Below are positions 53,133 through 62,292 of a stretch of DNA of 64,000 nt, piece by piece. Location of the stretch: NCBI GenBank assembly GCA_024508675.1, contig JANINQ010000013.1, positions 1 through 64,000 of the forward strand, written 5' to 3'. The stretch comes from Afipia sp. (GTDB taxonomy: Bacteria > Pseudomonadota > Alphaproteobacteria > Rhizobiales > Xanthobacteraceae). A program made the translations under genes and the position numbers. A model generated the notes under the pieces. That model made no database searches, had not been told where the DNA came from, and worked only from the letters and a program-made list of their open reading frames with translations. The stretch's first letter is position 1. Each line of letters opens with the position of its first letter.

Positions 53133-54485
53133 TCAGCTCTCGTACCAGGTGATGACAGATGGCACCTCTTCGCGCGGCACCAGCGTAGACCACACCCCGA
53201 TGATTTCGCGGGCACGATCCTGATGCGGCACCCGCTTGCCGGTCATGCCGACACCGGACACCGCCATGCCGTCGATCTCGCGGCCGACCTTCAGGGCTTC
53301 CTCGCGCGTCCTGCAGCGCGCGGCAACCCGCACCGCCACTTCATAAGGCTCCGGCGCATCCGCCGGCGTCGCTTCGCCGTGAATCGCGTTGAGGCCGAGG
53401 AAATCGATCCGCAGATCGTCGGCCTTCAGGTTCACGATGCGGAACCGCTCTTCCAGAATCCTTTTTGCAAGCTGCGCGCGGCGCAGCGCGCCCGGCCCCG
53501 CGTAGAAGAACATGTCCTCGCCGATGAAACCTTCCATGCAGCCCATGGACACTTTCAGTGTCGGCGTGCGCGGCTTGCCACCGATGGTGCTGACGCGCAT
53601 GCGATCCGGCCCCACCTGCTCAAGCGCAGCCGTGGTGAAATCCACCACCACATCCGGCGTTATGTAGTTGGCCGGATCGTGCACCTCGTAGAGCATCTGC
53701 TCCTTCACCGTCATGGCGTTGATCGCGCCGCCCGTGCCGGCGACCTTTGCGATCACGGCCGAGCCATCGCTTTCGACCTCGGCAATCGGAAAAGCCAGAT
53801 CCCACGGATTCGGCACATCCTTGAAGCCCGGATCGGTAAAATAGCCTCCGGTGACCTGCGCGCCGCATTCGAGCAGATGGCCGAGGCCGCTGCCTGCACC
53901 AAGCCTTGCATAGTCATCCGCGCGCCAGCCAAATTCATGCATCATCGGCGCGAGAAACAATGAGGGGTCAGCGACGCGTCCGGTGATCACAATATCCGCG
54001 CCCTGACGCAGCGCGTCGACAATCGGCTCTGCGCCCAGATACGCCTCCGCCGAAATGATTTCCGGCGCGATGGAACTCACCGGCGCGCCGTTTTCCAGAA
54101 TGGTACCGCCGAGTTTCGCGATCTTGTCCGTGATGAGGCTGCCGGACACCGCCGCCACCTTCTTTCCGCGTGCGCCATGCTCGCGCAGCAGTTCGACAAT
54201 GCGCTGCGCCGCGCCGTCCGGATTGATCCAGCCCTGATTGCTGATGATTTTGGTGCCACGTTTCAAACAGCCCGGCAGCACCGCCTTCATGCGATCGTCG
54301 AGATAGGTGTCATACCCGGGAAATGACGGATCGCGCCGCTTGCGCACCTGCGCGGCGGAGACGGTCGCCTCCGCCATGGTCTCGAAACAGAGATAATCGA
54401 GATCGCCTCGCTCGGCATTGAGTTTTGCCGGCTCTATGCGGTCGCCCCACCACGCCGATCCCGCACCTATCCGCAAAGTCGTCAA
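53133..54485 (-). CDS. AtuA-like protein (DUF1446)
   Basis: 450 residues from an unusual TTG start at 54485; GGGGAAGGA sits 8 nt upstream and the family begins LRIGAGxxxxxDRIEPA. The longer in-frame part to 54698 reads through the divergent gene and is rejected. LDYLCFETMAEATVSAA, NQGWINPDGAAQR and GRVADPSLFLAPMMHEF match acyclic-terpene utilisation AtuA-type proteins. The biochemical reaction is unknown. Divergent from the next gene by 85 bp. Confidence 0.82.
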   Translation of the reverse strand: MTTLRIGAGSAWWGDRIEPAKLNAERGDLDYLCFETMAEATVSAAQVRKRRDPSFPGYDTYLDDRMKAVLPGCLKRGTKIISNQGWINPDGAAQRIVELLREHGARGKKVAAVSGSLITDKIAKLGGTILENGAPVSSIAPEIISAEAYLGAEPIVDALRQGADIVITGRVADPSLFLAPMMHEFGWRADDYARLGAGSGLGHLLECGAQVTGGYFTDPGFKDVPNPWDLAFPIAEVESDGSAVIAKVAGTGGAINAMTVKEQMLYEVHDPANYITPDVVVDFTTAALEQVGPDRMRVSTIGGKPRTPTLKVSMGCMEGFIGEDMFFYAGPGALRRAQLAKRILEERFRIVNLKADDLRIDFLGLNAIHGEATPADAPEPYEVAVRVAARCRTREEALKVGREIDGMAVSGVGMTGKRVPHQDRAREIIGVWSTLVPREEVPSVITWYES

Positions 54486-54570
54486 AAGTTGATCCTTCCC
54501 CGGAATTTTCTTGAGCCTTCCGGCTTGCCTTGGACTTGCTTTGGACGGCAAACCGAAGAACACTTTGGCC

Positions 54571-54897
54571 ATGAAAGTAGTTGTCTTCGCTTCGCTTGTC
54601 GCCCTCGCTGTTGCGCATACGCCTGTGCGCGCAGGGCAGTTGCCGCCCTCTCCGTTCACCACGACGCTGTCCAACCACACGCCGCTGGTGTTCGGCATGA
54701 GCGCGGACGATGCCGCCGAGGCGCTCGGGCAGCCTCTGAGCTATGTCAGCGGGCAACCCGGCAATGAAATCTTTGTTGTGATCCGCAATGTAGGTGCGCG
54801 ATGGTCGTTCCGCGACGATCCGCTCTACCTGCAGTTCCGCGGCGGGCGCCTCACCGGCTGGAAGGCCGACTGGAGCCGCAACTGGATGTGGCGATAG
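54571..54897 (+). CDS. Exported BamE-like small protein
   Basis: 108 residues. Signal peptide ends at TPVRAG. The middle PLVFGMSADDAAEALGQPLSYVSGQPGNEIF and YLQFRGGRLTGWK resemble a BamE/SmpA beta-alpha fold. No lipobox Cys. The start at 54571 is preferred over the 54511 extension, which lacks a ribosome site. Function not known; assembly-related role is inference from fold similarity. Confidence 0.65.
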   Translation: MKVVVFASLVALAVAHTPVRAGQLPPSPFTTTLSNHTPLVFGMSADDAAEALGQPLSYVSGQPGNEIFVVIRNVGARWSFRDDPLYLQFRGGRLTGWKADWSRNWMWR

Positions 54898-54946
54898 CCT
54901 GCCAGTCATATTCCCCTGATTTCAGATCGCACGGAAGGACGTCCGC

Positions 54947-55618
54947 ATGGGACAGACTGTGACCCTGACCGCTTCCGACGGCTTCAGACTCGGCGGCTAT
55001 CGCGCCGGCCTGGATTCAAGGTCGAAGGGCGCGATTGTGGTGATCCAGGAAATTTTCGGGGTCAATTCGCACATCCGCAACATTTGCGACCGGCTGGCGA
55101 ACGAAGGCTATGTCGCGCTGGCGCCCGCGATCTTCGATCGCATCGAACCGGACTTTCAGTCCGGCTATTCGCCGGATGAAGTTGCCGTGGCGCGCAAGTT
55201 CGTCGCCGCTCCGGACTGGCCGGCGATGCTGCGCGACACGCAAGCCGCCATCGATGCCGTGAAGAATGCCGGCCCGGTCGGCATCATCGGCTTTTGTCTC
55301 GGCGGCAGCATCGCCTATGCCGCCGCGACCAAGCTTACAGGCCTCCGCGCAGCGGTCGGTTATTACGGCGGCGCCATCGTGCGGTTTGCCGACGACAGGC
55401 CCGCCGTGCCAACACAGCTTCATTTCGGCGAGAAGGACACCGGGATTCCGCTCACCGATGTCGAGACCATCAAGGCGAAACGGCCGGAGGTCGAGGTGTT
55501 CGTCTATCCCGGCGCGCAGCATGGTTTCGGCTGCGACGAGCGCGCAAGTTACGACAAGGCGAGTTCCGATCTGGCGTGGCAGCGCAGCCTCGCGTTTTTC
55601 GGAAAGAATTTGAAGTAA
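54947..55618 (+). CDS. Dienelactone hydrolase family protein
   Basis: 223 residues. Triad visible as C117 (GFCLGGS), D164 (GEKDTGIP), H192 (AQHGFGCD), and E36 in VVIQEIFGVN. This is the normal dienelactone hydrolase layout with Cys nucleophile. The natural substrate in this context is not apparent since no chlorocatechol genes are near. GGAAGGA precedes the ATG. Confidence 0.92.
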   Translation: MGQTVTLTASDGFRLGGYRAGLDSRSKGAIVVIQEIFGVNSHIRNICDRLANEGYVALAPAIFDRIEPDFQSGYSPDEVAVARKFVAAPDWPAMLRDTQAAIDAVKNAGPVGIIGFCLGGSIAYAAATKLTGLRAAVGYYGGAIVRFADDRPAVPTQLHFGEKDTGIPLTDVETIKAKRPEVEVFVYPGAQHGFGCDERASYDKASSDLAWQRSLAFFGKNLK

Positions 55619-55632
55619 GCCATTTGCCGATG

Positions 55633-55742
55633 GTCGTCCCAGCAAAGGCCGGGACCCATAACCACCGCAAGATCTGTTCAACCACGATCCCGCATGAACT
55701 CTATGGACAGGGAGTATGGGTCCCGGCCTTTGCCGGGACGAC
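55633..55742. repeat. Long inverted repeat (REP-like element)
   Basis: Two arms of 28 bp (55633-55660 and 55715-55742), complementary except for one mismatch, flank 54 bp. The arms contain the AAAGGCCGGGACCC core. It lies between the dienelactone hydrolase and Wza-like convergent genes. Repeats with this composition are common in Bradyrhizobiaceae intergenic regions. Confidence 0.7.
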
Positions 55743-55760
55743 GCGCGGAGAAATCGTGCG

Positions 55761-56327
55761 TTAAAACCATCGCTCGGCAACAACCACCGTATCGCCGGGC
55801 TTGAGGAACGTGCCGGGCGGCACCACTGCCTGCGCGGCTCCTTCTTCGCCGACGCGCGTCAGCTTGATGGCGTTGCGTTGCGCGCGCGGTGTGAAGCCGC
55901 CGGCAATCGCCACCGCGCTCTCCGCCGTCATGTTTGGCACATACGGATACTGTCCGGGGGCCGCGACTTCACCGAGGATAAAGAACGGCCGGTAGCTCTC
56001 GACTTCCGCCGCGACATAAGGCTCGCGCAGATAGCCCTTCTTCAGGCGCGCCGTGACGGATGCGGCCAGTTGAGCGGGCGTGAGCCCACGCGCCGGAACC
56101 GAGCCGATCAGTGGCATGGTGATCGCGCCGCTCGCGCCGACGGCATAGGTGTTGGTGAGACCTTCCTGGCCGTAGACCACGATGCGCAGCTTGTCGCCGG
56201 CATCGAGCCGGTACGGCTCATCGACCGGAGCATATCCCGTGGTCACGGACGCAGATGTCTGCATGCAGCCCGTGAGCGCGAGCGCAGTGAAAACGACAGC
56301 GATCAGCGACCAGCGCGACGCACGCAT
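55761..56327 (-). CDS. Polysaccharide export lipoprotein (Wza-like)
   Basis: 188 residues. Lipobox at LALTGC gives a lipid-modified Cys at about residue 21. The Poly_export domain contains YRLDAGDKLRIVVYGQEGLTNTYAVGASGAITMPLIGSVPARGLTP, and the SLBB-like part follows (FILGEVAAPGQYPYVP). It is expected in the outer membrane as part of capsule/EPS export. It is short and without neighbouring synthesis genes. GGAGCG supports the start at 56327. Confidence 0.88.
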   Translation of the reverse strand: MRASRWSLIAVVFTALALTGCMQTSASVTTGYAPVDEPYRLDAGDKLRIVVYGQEGLTNTYAVGASGAITMPLIGSVPARGLTPAQLAASVTARLKKGYLREPYVAAEVESYRPFFILGEVAAPGQYPYVPNMTAESAVAIAGGFTPRAQRNAIKLTRVGEEGAAQAVVPPGTFLKPGDTVVVAERWF

Positions 56328-56337
56328 AAAACGCTCC

Positions 56338-56367
56338 GGGCCTGTCCTCGACATGAGAGACAGGCCC
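56338..56367 (-). terminator. Hairpin after msrA
   Basis: GGGCCTGTC (56338-56346) pairs with GACAGGCCC (56359-56367). It lies between msrA and the Wza-like gene on the minus strand. Confidence 0.6.
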
Positions 56368-56410
56368 GGTTTGCGGCACTTATGGTTAACGAAGGGTTAG
56401 CGGAGCACGA

Positions 56411-57064
56411 TCACGCACGCACACCGACGCCAATCGGGCACGACACGCCGGTTCCACCAAGGCCGCAATAGCCGGCGGGATTCTTCGCCAGATATTGCTG
56501 ATGGTAATCCTCGGCGAAATAGAACTCGCCGGCCGGCTTGATCTCGGTGGTGATCGAACCGTAGCGGCTGGCGTTGAGCGCCTTGTTGTAGGCCTCCTTC
56601 GAGGCCAGCGCCGCCTTCATCTGCGCATCGCTGGTGGTGTAGATCGCCGAGCGGTACTGCGTACCGATGTCGTTGCCCTGACGCATGCCCTGAGTCGGGT
56701 CGTGGCTTTCCCAGAACGTCTTGAGCAGCGCCTCGTAAGACACCTTCTTCGGATCGAACACCACCAGCACCGCTTCGGTGTGGCCGGTGCGGCCCGAGCA
56801 GGTCTCTTCATAGGTCGGGTTCGGGGTCACGCCGCCGGCATAGCCGACCGCGGTGACGTACACGCCGTCCATTTCCCAGAACTTGCGCTCGGCGCCCCAG
56901 AAACAGCCGAGGCCGAAGATCGCAGTCTCAAGGCCGTCCGGATAAGGTCCCTTGAGCGCATGGCCGTTGACGAAATGGGTTCTGGCCGTCGGCAGCGCCG
57001 TGGCGCGGCCCGGCAGGGCGTCGGCAGCGGTCGGCAGATCGAGGGGCTTGCGGGAGAAGAACAT
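56411..57064 (-). CDS. msrA: Peptide methionine sulfoxide reductase MsrA
   Basis: 217 residues. Catalytic C54 in [13 protein letters not shown]; the rest ([19 protein letters not shown]-like [34 protein letters not shown]) is canonical. A resolving Cys pair is present near the C-terminus ([13 protein letters not shown]). It repairs oxidised Met with thioredoxin. The 40-residue N-terminal extension is longer than the minimal domain, with no signal seen. Confidence 0.95.
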   Translation of the reverse strand: MFFSRKPLDLPTAADALPGRATALPTARTHFVNGHALKGPYPDGLETAIFGLGCFWGAERKFWEMDGVYVTAVGYAGGVTPNPTYEETCSGRTGHTEAVLVVFDPKKVSYEALLKTFWESHDPTQGMRQGNDIGTQYRSAIYTTSDAQMKAALASKEAYNKALNASRYGSITTEIKPAGEFYFAEDYHQQYLAKNPAGYCGLGGTGVSCPIGVGVRA

Positions 57065-57223
57065 GACTTGCTCCTTCAGGTTCGCGTCACTCTATATAAC
57101 TGTCTGTACGCCACGGATGTCAGGACGTTACGTGCCTTCGGCTCATCAAGTGTCCGGCATCGCTTCTTGAAATCCGCCCGCTTCCGTTCACGGCTTCCAT
57201 TCGCTGCGCGGACGTCCTGCCGG

Positions 57224-57541
57224 TTAATTCCGCGAATAGCCGATCAGCGGCTTGCTCGGCCGGAACAGCAGCATCAGCACAATGCCGAGAATTCCCAGCA
57301 CCGCCCAAGCGGGCTGGTTGAGCAGGAGCTTCATCACGCTGTTCCAGAGCAGCGGGGAAACGTCCTCCACCACGGCCTGAAAGGACTGCTGGCTGGCCTG
57401 GTTGATGTCGTTCCAGAGCTCCCCCAGCCGGGTAATCCGCAGGGTCTGGTCGGCAATGGTCCGGGCCCCGTCGTAAACCAGCGACAGGAAGCCGATCACC
57501 AGCAGAAACAGCCCGATCAGACGAAAAAACCCGCGGATCAT
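57224..57541 (-). CDS. Hypothetical two-helix membrane protein
   Basis: 105 residues. Membrane helices at about 5-25 (FRLIGLFLLVIGFLSLVY) and 77-95 (PAWAVLGILGIVLMLLF) flank a central polar region. No family recognised by name, but the gene occupies a well-separated slot between msrA and rpsT. Same strand as msrA. Confidence 0.7.
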   Translation of the reverse strand: MIRGFFRLIGLFLLVIGFLSLVYDGARTIADQTLRITRLGELWNDINQASQQSFQAVVEDVSPLLWNSVMKLLLNQPAWAVLGILGIVLMLLFRPSKPLIGYSRN

Positions 57542-57852
57542 CCTTCAACCCCTATATTTCAATCACTTCGCCGGTCCCGGCGGCCCCCGAACCAGCCCCC
57601 TCCCGGCCCCAAAACAGGCCCGGAAAACGTTGACGGTGCAAGCCAGTATCCCTATAAGAACCCGCAACTGGCGGCGGGCGCAATCCTGCCGCCGATGTTC
57701 TTTGAGAGCGTGTCGTTTTAGACAAGGTCTCGGACAAGAACATTTTCAGGAACACCCGATTTTCACCAGCATCGGCCGAACGGTCGATATCGATCGCTCT
57801 GATGGCTGAATGTCCAGCCGCAGACTGACCGACCGAGAGAAACCGAGAGACC
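57542..57852 (+). promoter_or_regulatory. rpsT leader and promoter region
   Basis: The 311-bp gap upstream of rpsT has a hairpin GGCGGC (57670-57675) / GCCGCC (57688-57693), followed by a long leader with the sequence AAGAACATTTTC. Ribosomal protein S20 commonly regulates its own message; this stem may take part. No gene seen. Confidence 0.35.
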
Positions 57853-58119
57853 ATGGCCAATACCACTTCTGCCAAGAAAGCGACGCGCAAGATTGCCCGC
57901 CGCACCGAGATCAACAAGTCGCGCCGCACCCAGATGCGCGGTTCGGTTCGCCGCGTCGAGGAAGCCATCAAGAATGGTGACCGCAACGCCGCACTCGAAG
58001 CGATGAAGCTGGCCGAGCCGGATCTGATGCAGGCCGCTCAGCGCAACATCATTCACAAGAACAACGCGAGCCGGAAGGTGTCGCGCCTGACCCATCAGAT
58101 CGCCAAGCTCGCGAAGTAA
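57853..58119 (+). CDS. rpsT: 30S ribosomal protein S20
   Basis: 88 residues. [25 protein letters not shown] and the C-terminal [22 protein letters not shown] are typical bacterial S20. It binds 16S rRNA in the small subunit. The gene directly precedes the dnaA region, as in related genomes. A strong intrinsic terminator follows. Confidence 0.98.
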   Translation: MANTTSAKKATRKIARRTEINKSRRTQMRGSVRRVEEAIKNGDRNAALEAMKLAEPDLMQAAQRNIIHKNNASRKVSRLTHQIAKLAK

Positions 58120-58156
58120 GTTCCGCAAGCATACGGTCTGATAAAGACTGACTGAC

Positions 58157-58183
58157 AAAAGCCCGGCCCGCGCCGGGCTTTTT
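58157..58183 (+). terminator. Intrinsic terminator of rpsT
   Basis: AAAAGCCCGGC (58157-58167) pairs with GCCGGGCTTTT (58172-58182), followed by a T-rich run. Starts 38 bp after the stop. Confidence 0.88.
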
Positions 58184-59025
58184 CTTTTCTGCCGCGCTTT
58201 CCTTCGCTGTCATTCTTCAAGCTGCATCGATCCTGCGGCGCGCGACGACGCCATCGACAGTGCAAGTGCGAACGGCATGCGCTGCCATTGCGATGTTTTA
58301 AAAAAGCAAGTGCCCTTGCACGTCGGCGCGCGAGTCGAAGCGAGGGTTACCCTGTTCTGCCGATCAAAAAAATACACGCATGACGAAGGCCTTATCGGCA
58401 TAGCGAATGACAGCACTTGAAAAACGCAGTCCGCGCCTGACGAATCTTAAATTATTTATGAAGGAAGTTTCGGTGATCGTCCGATTTGTGACAGTTGTCC
58501 GACTTTTCGAATCTTCGCACAGATTCAAAACCTTGCCGTTTCGTCATGAAGCCGCGCGCGTTTCGCTTCGCTTTCGAGCCGCGCCTTGAGCGCGCAAAGC
58601 GAAATCAATTTCGTTGCGAGCGCCGACGCCTCGTGTATTTCTTATTCCGTCACGTCGCCCACGGCTCTTCTGATCAGCGCGGTTTGAGAACCTTGGGCGG
58701 GCCTGCAAGTAGATTACAATCAGCAAGCTAGTGACGCTTTCCAAGCGATGGTCGGATGCGAACTCACATCATTCGTGAGGCCGGTCCCTTGCGCGAAAAT
58801 TTCTCCGCCGTGCTCGGCTCGTTCCGGACCCGGGTAACAAGCGAGAAGCCGTGCAGAGGAAAACATCCGCCAGTCTTTGAAAGCCAGGGGACAGGGTTGG
58901 ACGGGCAAACGAAGCGACGGGTTACAGGTCCGGTCAATCAGCGGATCGGACGGCACCAAGACTAGAACAGATCAAGACGACAACAACTTGCCGCGAAATG
59001 ACTCGCGGCAGGAGGGGGAATTTCT
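58184..59025. other. Long non-coding region upstream of dnaA
   Basis: No long plausible gene. No TTATCCACA-type DnaA box was found on either strand. AT-rich tracts occur at 58290-58310 and 58441-58462. Several GANTC methylation sites occur at 58442, 58509 and 58522. The region may hold the dnaA promoter and possibly an RNA gene, but neither can be fixed by eye. Confidence 0.45.
58509..58526. promoter_or_regulatory. GANTC-containing inverted repeat
   Basis: GAATCT (58509-58514) and AGATTC (58521-58526) form a perfect dyad around a 6-bp spacer. Each arm contains one CcrM recognition site (GANTC). This is a possible methylation-sensitive element for dnaA timing. Confidence 0.45.
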
Positions 59026-59142
59026 ATGTCCAGCAGCCAGAGCCGGCAGAGCAACTTTGCAACGATGACGTTCCGCGATGTTGTTTCAGTGAATGCGGCG
59101 GCTGTCCCCTGTAGTCCACCACTCCATCACAGTACGCGCTAG
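59026..59142 (+). CDS. Possible 38-residue leader peptide upstream of dnaA
   Basis: ATG at 59026 follows a near-ideal ribosome site AGGAGGGGGAA (59010-59020). The frame begins MSSSQSRQSNF, ends LHHSTR, and stops at 59142, 166 bp before the chosen dnaA start. Its ribosome site is better than that of dnaA itself. It might regulate dnaA translation or encode a small protein. No homologue recognised. Confidence 0.45.
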   Translation: MSSSQSRQSNFATMTFRDVVSVNAAAVPCSPPLHHSTR

Positions 59143-59307
59143 CGCGACGCGCGCTTCCCCGAACCGGCTGTCCATCCCCACGGCGATCAATCGCCGAACG
59201 GCGGAGCGTCTGACAACGGCGGGTCGAGCGCATGTACGCGGGCAGCCTCATCCATTTTCACGGCGACCATGGCGCCGGTCACTCGTAACCAGAAGATCAG
59301 AATTCAA

Positions 59308-60777
59308 ATGACAATCTCGGCAGAAACAAATTCGGCAAACCTCGAACTGGCAGACGTCGAACGCGATCAGTGGGCGCGCTTCAAGGGGCGACTGCGGACC
59401 AATGTCGGCGAGGACTTCTACACCAGCTGGTTTGCGCGCATGGACCTCGAGCGCATCCACGACGATTGCGTCCACATGACCGTGCCGACCAAGTTCCTGA
59501 AGAGCTGGATTCAGGCGCACTATGCCGACCGGGTGCTGGCCTGCTGGCAATCGGAAGATCCCGGCATCAAGCGCATCGACATCTCGGTGCGGACCGCGCT
59601 GCGCACGGCTGCTCCGGTCAAGGACGTGAAGGCACCGCAGGACGAACGCCGCACCGACGGCGGCGCGACCCGTCCCGCGCCCGAGTTGCGCAACACCGCC
59701 ACCGCGCCGGTTTCCGCCAGCCACGATGCGCTCGGTGGCTCGCCGCTCGATCCCCGTCTGACGTTTGCGACCTTCGTGATGGGCCGCTCGAACACCCTTG
59801 CGCATGCGGCAGCCCGTCAGGTCGCCGAAGGCCGCCGCGGCGACAGCGTGATGTTCAACCCGCTCTACATCCATGCCGGTGTGGGCCTCGGCAAAACCCA
59901 TCTGCTGCAGGCGGTGACCTGGGCCGGGAATTCGAATCCCGAGCGCAAGGTGCTGTATCTGACCGCCGAGAAGTTCATGTACGGCTTCGTCGCGGCGCTG
60001 AAATCGCAGACCGCGCTGGCGTTCAAGGAAGCCCTGCGCGGCATCGACGTGCTGGTGATCGACGACCTTCAGTTCCTGCAGGGCAAGTCGACCCAGTCCG
60101 AGTTCTGCCACACCCTGAACGCGCTGATCGATGCCGGCCGTCAGGTCGTGATCGCTGCCGACCGGCCACCGTCCGATCTCGAAAGCCTCGACGATCGCGT
60201 GCGCTCGCGCCTCGCCGGCGGCCTTGTGGTCGAAATGGGTTCGCTCGGCGAAGAGCTGCGCCTCGAAATCCTCAAGTCGCGCGTCTCCGCTGCGAAGACA
60301 CATCATGCCACCTTCGACGTGCCGATGCCGGTCCTCGAATATCTGGCCAAGACCATCACCCATAACGGCCGCGACCTTGAAGGCGCGATCAACCGCCTGC
60401 TCGCCCACTCCAAGCTCAACGCCACCGCGGTGACGCTGGAAATGGCGGAGCGCGAAGTGCGCGATCTGGTCCGCCCCATGGAGCCGAAACGGGTCAAGAT
60501 CGAGGACATCCAGCGCGTGGTTGCGCGGCAATACAATGTTAGCCGGTCCGATCTGTTGTCCTCGCGCCGCACGGCCAACGTGGTCCGCCCGCGTCAGGTC
60601 GCGATGTATCTCGCCAAGACGCTGACCCTGCGCTCACTGCCGGAAATCGGACGCCGGTTCGGCGGCCGCGACCACACCACGGTCCTGCATGCCGTCCGCA
60701 AGATCGAGTCCCTGGTTTCCAAGGACATCACGCTGTCCGACGAGGTCGAACTCCTGAAGCGCCAGCTTCAGGAGTGA
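59308..60777 (+). CDS. dnaA: Chromosomal replication initiator DnaA
   Basis: 489 residues from 59308 (an upstream in-frame ATG at 59269 is also possible). Domain I is at the N-terminus ([21 protein letters not shown]). The AAA+ core has Walker [13 protein letters not shown] and Walker [11 protein letters not shown]. The C-terminal DNA-binding domain has the DnaA signature [17 protein letters not shown]. It initiates replication by melting the origin. Starts a classical dnaA-dnaN-recF-gyrB string. Confidence 0.97.
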   Translation: MTISAETNSANLELADVERDQWARFKGRLRTNVGEDFYTSWFARMDLERIHDDCVHMTVPTKFLKSWIQAHYADRVLACWQSEDPGIKRIDISVRTALRTAAPVKDVKAPQDERRTDGGATRPAPELRNTATAPVSASHDALGGSPLDPRLTFATFVMGRSNTLAHAAARQVAEGRRGDSVMFNPLYIHAGVGLGKTHLLQAVTWAGNSNPERKVLYLTAEKFMYGFVAALKSQTALAFKEALRGIDVLVIDDLQFLQGKSTQSEFCHTLNALIDAGRQVVIAADRPPSDLESLDDRVRSRLAGGLVVEMGSLGEELRLEILKSRVSAAKTHHATFDVPMPVLEYLAKTITHNGRDLEGAINRLLAHSKLNATAVTLEMAEREVRDLVRPMEPKRVKIEDIQRVVARQYNVSRSDLLSSRRTANVVRPRQVAMYLAKTLTLRSLPEIGRRFGGRDHTTVLHAVRKIESLVSKDITLSDEVELLKRQLQE

Positions 60778-60823
60778 GATTAGGGGCCATTTTTCCCCGG
60801 AATCGCCGGAGATAGCGAGGGAC

Positions 60824-60845
60824 AAGGCCGCCGGATCGCGGCCTT
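60824..60845 (+). terminator. Hairpin between dnaA and dnaN
   Basis: AAGGCCGC (60824-60831) pairs with GCGGCCTT (60838-60845). It could be an attenuator or terminator; the next T-run is short. Confidence 0.45.
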
Positions 60846-61003
60846 GGCCTTGAATTTCCAGCGCATTCGCGTCACCTTACCGACCCCGTGGGGTACGGCG
60901 AAATCCTCGTTTGTCCGGTCCGCGGGTCCAATCGCCGCGGTGCGCTGTCCGGCCGCCCGGCATCTCCAATCAAGTTATGGACTTGGGATCGGGCGGAAGT
61001 GTC

Positions 61004-62122
61004 ATGAAGGTTACCGTCGAGCGCGCGCAACTCCTGAAATCGCTGAGCCACGTTCACCGCGTGGTCGAACGACGGAATACGATTCCGATCCTCGGCAACG
61101 TGCTGATCCGCGCCGACAAATCGCGCCTCAGCCTCAAGGCCACCGACCTTGATCTCGAAGTCACCGAAACGCTTGCGGCGGAAACCGCCACCGGCGGCTC
61201 GACCACGGTTCCCGCGCACATGTTCTATGACATCGTGCGCAAGCTGCCCGATGGCTCGCAGATCGTGCTGGAAGGCGACGGCGACCGCTCGGTGCTGGCC
61301 ATTCGCGCGGGCCGCTCGCGCTTCACGCTGCAGACCCTGCCGGAAAGCGATTTCCCCGATCTCGCCGCCGGCGACATGACCCATTCGTTCACGCTCACCG
61401 CAGCGGACATGAAGAGGCTGATCGACCGCACGCAATTCGCGATCTCGACCGAAGAAACGCGCTATTACCTCAACGGCATTTACCTTCATGCCGCAGGCAC
61501 CGCCAAGACGGCAACGCTGCGCGCGGTGGCGACCGACGGTCACCGGCTGGCGCAGGTCGACCTGCCGCTGCCGAAGAGCGCCGAGGGCATGCCGGGCGTC
61601 ATCGTGCCGCGCAAGACCGTGGGCGAAGTGCAGCGCCTGATCGAGGATGCTGAAGCCGAACTGAAGATCGAACTGTCGCAGGGCAAGATCCGCTTCACCC
61701 TCGGCGACGTGGTGCTGACTTCAAAGCTGATCGACGGCACCTTCCCCGATTACGGCCGCGTCATTCCGCAGAACAACGACAAGGAACTGACCGTCGACAA
61801 GAAGGACTTCGAGGCCGCGGTGGATCGCGTCTCGACCATTTCGTCGGAACGCGGCCGCGCAGTGAAACTCGCGCTGTCCGCAGGCAAACTTGTTCTGTCC
61901 GTAACCAATCCGGATTCCGGCAGCGCGACGGAAGAACTCGAAGTCGACTATGCCGCCGATCCGCTCGATATCGGTTTCAACTCGCGCTACCTGCTCGACA
62001 TCGCCGCGCAGATCGAAGGCGAAGTCGCGGTGCTGCGTCTCGCCGATCCCGGCTCGCCGACCCTGGTGCAGGACAAGGACAACAAGGGCGCGCTCTACGT
62101 CCTGATGCCGATGCGGGTGTGA
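61004..62122 (+). CDS. dnaN: DNA polymerase III sliding clamp (beta subunit)
   Basis: 372 residues, normal length. Three repeated clamp domains. N-terminal MKVTVERAQLLKSLSHVHRVVERRNTIPILGNVLI and the C-terminus ending LMPMRV are characteristic. The ring clamps polymerase to DNA. The true start is 61004, preceded by GGGCGGAAG; the longer open frame to 60911 is unsupported. A repeat-rich gap follows. Confidence 0.97.
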   Translation: MKVTVERAQLLKSLSHVHRVVERRNTIPILGNVLIRADKSRLSLKATDLDLEVTETLAAETATGGSTTVPAHMFYDIVRKLPDGSQIVLEGDGDRSVLAIRAGRSRFTLQTLPESDFPDLAAGDMTHSFTLTAADMKRLIDRTQFAISTEETRYYLNGIYLHAAGTAKTATLRAVATDGHRLAQVDLPLPKSAEGMPGVIVPRKTVGEVQRLIEDAEAELKIELSQGKIRFTLGDVVLTSKLIDGTFPDYGRVIPQNNDKELTVDKKDFEAAVDRVSTISSERGRAVKLALSAGKLVLSVTNPDSGSATEELEVDYAADPLDIGFNSRYLLDIAAQIEGEVAVLRLADPGSPTLVQDKDNKGALYVLMPMRV

Positions 62123-62155
62123 GGCTCTTTCGAAGCACCTATATGCTCACTGGAT

Positions 62156-62280
62156 TGCGTCGTGGCCGGGCATAGCCCGTCGAAGACGGGCGTGAACGCC
62201 CTTTCGTCCCGGCCATCCACGTCTTTGCGGATGGCTTCGAAAGACGTGGATGCCCGGCATAAAAGCCGGGCATGACGACA
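62156..62280. repeat. Compound inverted-repeat element between dnaN and recF
   Basis: Three stems are visible: GCCCGTC-GAA-GACGGGC (62175-62191), ATCCACGTCTTT / AAAGACGTGGAT (62215-62226 and 62240-62251) and ATGCCCGGC-N6-GCCGGGCAT (62250-62273). GCCGGGCAT also occurs directly repeated at the element's start. It resembles a REP/BIME-like unit common in these genomes. Confidence 0.65.
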
Positions 62281-62292
62281 GAGTAGCACCTC

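Noticed and set aside
58184-59307. Origin of replication
   Set aside because: No canonical DnaA boxes were found, so the common origin next to dnaA cannot be claimed.
59248-60531. 427-residue minus-strand frame
   Set aside because: Antisense shadow of dnaA.
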